Below are positions 57,783 through 64,000 of a stretch of 64,000 nucleotides of DNA, piece after piece. Every line of letters starts with the position of its first letter. Position 1 is the stretch's first letter. The translations under genes were made by a program, and so were the position numbers. The stretch is from Bursaphelenchus xylophilus (Eukaryota; Nematoda; Chromadorea; Rhabditida; Aphelenchoididae): assembly GCA_904066235.2 (NCBI GenBank), contig CAJFCV020000001.1, positions 8,494,001-8,558,000 of the forward strand, in the 5' to 3' direction. The notes beneath the pieces were generated by a model. It made no database searches. It was not told the DNA's origin and saw nothing but the letters and a program-made list of their open reading frames with translations.

Positions 57783-58783
57783 TTACTCAGAGACTGAGTT
57801 CATCGGTCAGAGAGAGGTGGAGGAGAATAAAACAGGATCGGAGATGGGAGAGACACATAAAAGCTACAATAACATGGTCATAAATGTGATAAAAAACAAA
57901 ACAAATGTAATATAAATGATGATTTAAAAATATTTATGGTTAGATTAGGATGTTCGGGTCGAGAAAAAGTAGGATTACAGAGCAAATGCGAAAAAATGTT
58001 TCTGGAAATATTGTGAGGACTAAAATATGTTTTTTTTATACCACATAGTAACTATGTGTAATAAAAAGTTAATTAGGCGAGGGATTGCGGAAGATTACTA
58101 GATGTCACGACATAAAATTAAGCGAAATTTTAATTATAAAGATTTTCAAAATATTAAAAATACCGTATTTTAAAATATTCTCACCACTTTTATTACAGTC
58201 CTCGCCCAAATTTAGATTAATTAGGCCAACAAATGAAAGAATGATGGCCGAAAAAAGCAATTAAAATCCTTAAAAAATTCCAAACATTTTTTGAGCCTCT
58301 TCAACTAGTCCTCAGGACCAAAAAAGAACAAAACCCCCGAAACTTGGTACAAAGACAGCTTAGGACCTTGAGGGCATGAATTGTGACATCTCCTGATAAC
58401 AACCCTCGGGCCAAACACCTCCAGAATCCCGCTGTGGCCAAGTGAAAACGGGGCCAAGTAGTTTGGGTTCCGATTTCCGTTCCGAAAAATTCGACGAAAA
58501 TGCCCTCAGGAAAAGGTTTCATTCAGCCGGGGAAATTCGAAACACTCTCCAAAAAAGTAAAGTAATATTATATAATAGCCTAAAATAATATAATAGTCTT
58601 AGTATGAAACAATCCCATGGGAAAGGGAAATCGTTTTTTGGGAATTTTAGAATAATGGAAAATGAAAAGAAACAAGAGAATTGACGTAGAAATACGTCAA
58701 GGGTAACATAATAAGACGTAAAGATTTTTGATTGTCAAGATGGCAGTCCTTGTCCGATATAAAAAATAAAATTATTGCCACCT
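57783..58783. other. Intergenic region
   Basis: AT-rich DNA of about 1 kb with the TMEM200-like promoter at its left. Open frame 58301-58522 (minus) has no recognisable domain. No repeats recognised. Confidence 0.4.
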
Positions 58784-60475
58784 TTTTCGGACCAGCCAGA
58801 CCAAGAATATCAATGGTAATTCGGTCCTTTCCTTGATTACAAAAATTTTAATTTTTGCACAACTTTTAATTAACCTCCAATGCCAAAAATGCTTGATCCT
58901 ACCTCCTTCTCCACCTTCTCGGCCAGAATCTTCATGAATCCCAACTCCATTAGGGACGGAAAGCCGACAATTTGGCCAGAGACCTTTCCCAAACTAGATT
59001 AGAGCGATTCAGCACACTCCCCTGGCTTTATGGCCAAGTTCATTCCGCATTCTACTCTCTCGATTAATGCGTTACACAAACTTATGGCTGTTTTTTTTGA
59101 GCGATCACTCGGATTATCATGTCATAATCGTTAAAGTTATACGATCAGAGAGGCTTTCTGCTGACTACCTATGTCTTTTCTTATGTCGGGAGAAGAAGAT
59201 AGGGCAAGATGGTAATTGAAATGGTAAATGAAATTTTGTAAGCAAAAATTACTCCAATTTACATATTTGGAAAATTTAATTTTTTCGTGTAGAGCACAAA
59301 GTTCCAGAAATACAGGGTGGGCCACTCGAAACTGACAAGTTGTTTCTTTGAATTTCTTCGCGGAGACTCCGCCGATTTTTCCGAAATTTAGATTTTTCTG
59401 GAGCTGAGACCCGCCATTTTCAACCGACTGAATTTAAAAAAAATATATTTTGAATTGACCTTTCCATGCCTTCTCAAAGTTTTGAAAAATTATTTTCAGG
59501 CCGAAACCGCTAAAACTTGGAAAATTTTTGGAATGATTTTCAATTGACTTTCTCGGACTTGGAAAATTTTTGGTTTTTTTGGGGAAATCGTGGAGTAAAA
59601 AGTTGCTAGTGCTCGCCGTAAACTTGTTTAAAGCAAATTGAAAACCACAAGAGGGTTGTTTGTATTACCATTAGGGCATGAACATTCAAAAAAAAAAGAT
59701 TTCAAAAAGATTGAAAAATTCGACGTCAATGGTTATCGAGTCAGGCCTGGGGCATCTTGAAGCTCAGAGCCCGGCCTGTTTGAAGTTAAACCATATCCAC
59801 GATACGCAATTCTAGCTGCTCATGACTCTCAAAGGCACTGCAAGTTTGTGATGCGAGAGGATGGACATAATTACTCAGATAGAAAAATTAATCATCAGAT
59901 TGTTAAATAAAATTGTTTTTGGAACAATATTTGACAACTATCTGAGGCAAAACAAAGAAAATTTCACCCAAGAACTCGGAAAAATGACCGTTTTCAAAAT
60001 CATTCCAAAAATTTTATAAGTTTTAGCGGTTTCGGCCTGAAAATAATTTTTCAAAACTTTGAGAAGGCATGGAAAGGTCAATTCAAAATATATTTTTTTG
60101 AAATTCAGTCGGTTGAAAATGGCGGGTCTCAGCTCCAGAAAAATCTAAATTTTGGAAAAATCGGCGGAGTCTCCGCGGAGAAATTCAAAGAAAAAACTTG
60201 TCAGTTTCGAGTGGCCCACCCTGTATAAGTAAAAAATTACCAAATACAAAATTGACCATTCAGAATTTTGTCAGTGGTCTATGATCTAACAATAAGTATT
60301 TTTTACTTACTTTCTTATCGACGTACTTTTTGACCACGATCTTTGGCTTCTCCTGTGCCTTCTTCTTGAGCTTCTGAATCCGCCCCAAAAGTGCCCGATC
60401 GGCTACCGGAAGTTGGTTTAATTCCGATAAGTTGATTTTCCCCAAGCCGAGAGACACTCCGCGAGCGGCCAACAT
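58784..60475 (-). CDS. Hypothetical protein, partial model
   Basis: A first exon (60314-60475) starts MLAARGVSLGLGKINLSELN directly after GTATTTTAG and continues DRALLGRIQKLKKKAQEKPK to a good GTAAGT donor. Two further candidate exons lie at about 58908-59002 (frame VSGQIVGFPSLMELGFMKIL) and 58784-58837 (frame KDRITIDILGLAGPKK). The phases of exon 1 and the best reading of exon 2 do not agree, so an intermediate exon is missing or one exon is wrong. The basic, helical start could be a mitochondrial or nucleolar targeting region. No family recognised. A mariner-like MITE lies in its first intron. Confidence 0.35.
59313..60223. mobile_element. Mariner-like fold-back MITE (TA-flanked), second family
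   Basis: This 911-bp element begins CAGGGTGGGCCACTCGAAAC and ends with the complement (GGCCCACCCTG). It is flanked by TA (59311-59312 and 60224-60225). Inverted arms of about 230 bp (for example GGCGGAGTCTCCGCGG) enclose about 430 bp without a transposase. The CAGGGTG end is common to Tc1/mariner elements. It differs from the element at 48142-48913 beyond the first six bases. Confidence 0.85.
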
Positions 60476-62002
60476 CCTAAAATACGAAACGCAAATTAAA
60501 AAACGGATAAAAGAAAAAATGGAAACTGAAAACGACAAAAAAAAATATTAATGCAAGCGTCCGAACGAATTAGAAAATTGGTTTCTTATCCCCGACAAAG
60601 CACCTGGAATAGCAAGGAGCCCTCTAAATTTAGATTTGACCCATTCCCGAGGAATGTCAAAGTCTTAAATTGACCTTCTTCGGACGATCTGACGGCCCGA
60701 ATGTAACTGGATTCAAGGGGACACGCAACAAGTTGCAACCAGACCTCCCTGTAGGACAATGACCGGACATTCGAAGCGGCTAAACGGCCGGAAAACGGAG
60801 CCAAAAACGGCCGAAAACATGGCGAAAATGGCTCATAAGAAAGGGGCCAAGGAGTTGTTCCAGGCATTCCCCCGGAAGAAACGGGTCGTCCTGGAGGTCC
60901 GGGGGATCAAAGACAGTTGTTTATTCCTAAGAACACATTAAATTAACTGCCCACAAACACCCTCCTTGAATAATCGGAAGGTCAGCACAGATCCTCGCAA
61001 ATATATTCAAAATGGGACAACAACGCGACCACCGCACATTATTCAAATAAGACATCAACTGAATTAACGGCGGCAATGAAACATGGGAAGATCGTGAGAA
61101 AGGACGGCCGGTAAGAGTAGTCGAAACACTGGTAACAAGTTTCGCGGACGTCATCAGAACCCTTCAAAAGTCATAATTTATTCATAATCTCCACTTGAAT
61201 ATTAACATAAGTCTCAAGTTTCTAGGCTGCATAAGTAAAGAATGTCTTGCTAGAAGACAACGATCTGTGTTAGAAATAAATTATACAGTCTTCTCCTAAA
61301 AGGATTACTGTAGAAAAAGTCTTATCATTCTCTTTTAAAGCAGAATTGTCCCTGAAATTAAAATAAAAGAAAGATGTCAAGTTCATCATTCCTTCCTTTA
61401 GGCTCTTCTTCAGGCTGCAAATAAAGACCAGAAGCAATTCAAGAGCAACAGAGCGCAAAAAACGGCGCCAAAAAGATTTGGCGGCCGAAGGGAAGACGGG
61501 ACCATAAGAGCTCGGCCCATCCCATCCCTCCTTCATCCTCAGACTTCACGGAATATTTATTTCGAGCTTCTTTGTTGATAGTTCACGGAGAATCGAGATG
61601 ATATAAAACTGACAGGCTGATACAACATTGCGACCGCAGTTACATCAAATACATCAAGTGTCATATAATATTTTATATTATATGACATTGTAATCATAAA
61701 CTTTTATACACAATTTAGATTATGAAAATCTAAACTTTTTCCGTCTTCTAATTTTTGCAAATGCCTCTAACTTTTTCAAGAGATTTGATTGCATTGCGAT
61801 AGAAGACTTTTGAAAATACGAACACACGCTGGATGCATTCAAGTCCTGCCGCGAAAACAAAAATAATAAATATTTTTTCGCGAGAAAATTACATCACATT
61901 TTTTGGCGAACATGCGAGTGATTGACGTCCTGGACGTGAAATTTACCGTGAAAATGGGCTTAGAATATGGGATATATTCGTATTTTTTGAGGGAAAGAAA
62001 AG
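60476..62002. other. Intergenic region between hypothetical gene and RIOK3
   Basis: About 1.5 kb. The part 60640-60910 is GC-richer and carries open frames on both strands (for example plus 60759-60941, KKGAKELFQAFPRKKRVVLE) without a recognisable family; 5' UTR or promoter is likely. No repeats seen. Confidence 0.35.
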
Positions 62003-63831
62003 ATGGCTTGTTGGAATGGGAAATGGGCGGATCAGAAGACCCGGACCCGCAACGATACCCCTCCGGTGGCTTCCTTTGCCGAGATCATGAGTGAAGAATT
62101 GGCTGAAGATCTCCAAACTGTAAGTTGTCATGTGTTTGACTTATTTTGATTTGTTTTTAGAAGGATCTGGCTGAATTTGATGAACTTCAAGAAGCCTTGG
62201 AGGCTAGTTTGAAGGAGTTTGAGGACGAAGAGATGGACCAATGTGCTCGTGATCGTGAGCTAGCGCTTCAACTGAGTGAGGATCCGGATTGTTCGGCTGA
62301 TAAGAGGATGGCATTGGAATTACAAAGACAGTTTGATCGGGAAGATGAGATCAATCGACAATTCGCTGATAGTCAGGCATCTGGAAGGACCACTACAGGT
62401 GAATTATCGATTACGAAATAATGTTTATTGACTGATTTGTCTAATTGGAGCTGTTTAAGCTGGGTTAATACCTACACGACATGATTATGAGAAGTTTGAG
62501 TTGGATGAGAGCGATGAGGACAGCTTCGATGAAGATGAATGTCGTGAACTTGCTACTCAAGATTACTATGCTTACAAGAAGGAAACCTTCCCACCATGTG
62601 GGTTTGTACGTAATCAGAATGGCGAGATCATAACCAAGCACAATAAGGATGTCAGCGATCGACGCAACTGTCAACGATTATTCCAAGTACGAACTTTATA
62701 TTATTTTAGGTACCTATTCTAAAACATGATGTTTTTATGTGGTTTAAAAGTTATTTTTTAGAGTTCCTCTGATTTAAAAAGTGGCGATCTTATTGGAGAG
62801 AGAATTGCCACCAAAATTGTTAATGAATTGGAAAGATTTGGCCAAACGGAGTTGAAAAGAAAGGCCAGAGTTAAGGATAAGGACGAGAAGGCCATGAGTG
62901 ATGCATCCCTGGATGCTAAGAGCCGATTGATTCTGCTAAAGTGGATTAATAATGGTGATATCGACAAGGTGGAAGGAGTTGTAGCCATGGGAAAGGTACA
63001 ATATCGTCTAGTATAGTATAATTTTACGATGATTTAGGAATCGACTGTTCTTCATGGTATTCTGGATGAACAAGGTACATCGGAAAGAAGTGATGTGGAG
63101 AAACACTTTGCCATTAAAGTGTACAAACAATCGCTGAATGCTTTCAGAAACCGAGGAGAATATGTGAAGAATGATTTTAGATTCAAGAATCCTCGTAATG
63201 TCCTCAAGATCTGGGCCACGAAAGAATACATGAATCTGCAACGACTCAATCGTGCCGAGATGCCTTGTCCACTTCCATTTCATGTCAAGAAGAATGTTTT
63301 GTTAATGAGTATGGTCGGAACAAACGGGCCGGCCAAGAAATTGAGAGAAATAGAATGGATTGACGATGAGGAGTTGAATAATGCTTTCAATCAAGTCAGA
63401 AAGGTGAGACAATATACACTTGGACATTAAATTGTGTTCAGATAATCATTAGGATGTTCCGCGAATGCAAATTAGTTCATGGAGATCTGAGCGAATTCAA
63501 CCTCCTCTATGATAACAAGACAGTTTATGTGATTGATGTTGCTCAAGCTGTAGATGTCTCTCATCCCCGGGCGTTGGAGTTCTTGGGGAGGGATATTGAG
63601 AACATTCTGGAATTCTTTGCCAAATCTGGATCCGAGAATCTGCCGTCTTCCCAAAGTTTGTTTACGGCCGTCACTGACCTCGAGATGGATGAAACAAAAA
63701 GCCTAATTCCTCAGGTCGAAGAGTTTGAACATGAGAACAGGAATGTGAATATGAGGTTGTTCAAGGCCAATCCTTCGGATTGCGAACTCTCCAGGATGTA
63801 TTCAGATCAGAATTCACAGAAAGAACAGTAA
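62003..63831 (+). CDS. riok-3: RIO kinase 3 (RIOK3)
   Basis: Exons 62003-62119, 62161-62398, 62460-62686, 62762-62995, 63038-63403 and 63442-63831 give 523 aa (human 519). RIO3 kinases act in 40S maturation and innate signalling. The N-terminal block (FAEIMSEELAEDLQ) is the RIOK3-specific segment (SLADVMSEQLA in human). The kinase core shows the P-loop replacement AMGKESTVLHGI, the Lys of FAIKVYKQSLN, the catalytic LVHGDLSEFNLLYDN and the metal-binding YVIDVAQAVD, then HPRALEFLGRDIENI. A longer open frame starts at 61903 in a different reading frame and is not part of the product. Confidence 0.95.
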
Positions 63832-63923
63832 TCTGGATGTAAAATGGATTCATATTGTTATAAAAACCTCTTATTGTTTGCTAATGCCAGTAAAATTATT
63901 TAATTGTTATTATCCAAGACTAC

Positions 63924-64000
63924 CTGAGTTGACCTTTCCGTCTGATTGCGGAGATCTGATCTCTCGGCTTCAAACCTGGACTGACATTTCATTTCCTGTG
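63924..64000 (-). CDS. Edge exon of an unidentified minus-strand gene
   Basis: From the window edge the minus strand reads QEMKCQSRFEAERSDLRNQT with a good GT donor (CAG|GTAGTC) at 63923. The Glu/Arg/Gln-rich pattern suggests a coiled coil. It converges with RIOK3, whose stop is 92 bp away. Too short to name. Confidence 0.35.

Noticed and set aside
60586..60867. Collagen-like or membrane protein frame (minus)
   Set aside because: Only a short Pro/Gly stretch, no Gly-X-Y repeat, no partner exons; more likely promoter or 5' UTR.

Overview
The window is nuclear DNA of a nematode. The evidence is gene content (ferlin/FER-1, LST-8, RalGAP-alpha, CaV-beta/CCB-1, an alpha-type Cys-loop receptor subunit, TMEM107, RIO kinase 3, pyruvate kinase, alpha-tubulin), GT-AG introns that are often only 31-40 nt long, and start codons lying directly behind TTTCAG-like acceptors, as expected from spliced-leader trans-splicing. 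I cannot name the species or clade. Most gene models below were built by joining exons by hand; for most of them the summed exon lengths are exact multiples of three and the products align with known families over their full length.

Layout from left to right. 1-2650: 5' part of a ferlin gene (-). 3734-4752: secreted mucin-like/TSP1 protein (+). 4800-11701: three genes on the minus strand at operon-like spacing (lst-8, RalGAP-alpha, LENG1). 11889-13916: CTNNBL1 (+). 14390-16437: calcium-channel beta subunit (+). 17030-17672: RNase H1 (-). 18038-22170: a repeat-rich block with a piggyBac-like fold-back element, two Harbinger-like MITEs that carry a tRNA-like sequence, and a nest of elements. 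22188-24276: Cys-loop receptor subunit (+), whose first exon is not identified. 24462-24909: small helix-turn-helix protein (-). 24910-28132: gene-free, with several repeats. 28133-31245: secreted cysteine-rich multi-module protein (-). About 31545-38385: long charged/coiled-coil protein, not recognised (-). 39129-40800: divergent alpha-tubulin (+). 41791-45294: pyruvate kinase with alternative first exons (+), followed by a small single-pass membrane protein (+). 46335-47147: TNFAIP8-like (-). 47839-48099: small hypothetical (-). 48142-48913: mariner-like fold-back MITE. 50406-52866: two tandem four-helix membrane proteins (+). 53049-54330: SH2-like protein (-). 54507-54979: TMEM107 (+). 55133-57782: TMEM200-like (-), with a 1.5-kb fold-back element filling one intron. 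58784-60475: hypothetical gene (-) with a mariner-like MITE in an intron. 62003-63831: RIOK3 (+). 63924-64000: edge of another gene (-).

The most notable features are the lst-8/RalGAP-alpha/LENG1 cluster, which places a TOR-complex subunit beside a Ral GTPase regulator; a tandem pair of apparently paralogous four-helix membrane genes; a repeated secreted cysteine module with a CCC signature; and at least four kinds of fold-back or MITE-like elements. Several of these still show target duplications (TTAA, TWA, TA), and one family contains a tRNA-like type II Pol III promoter.
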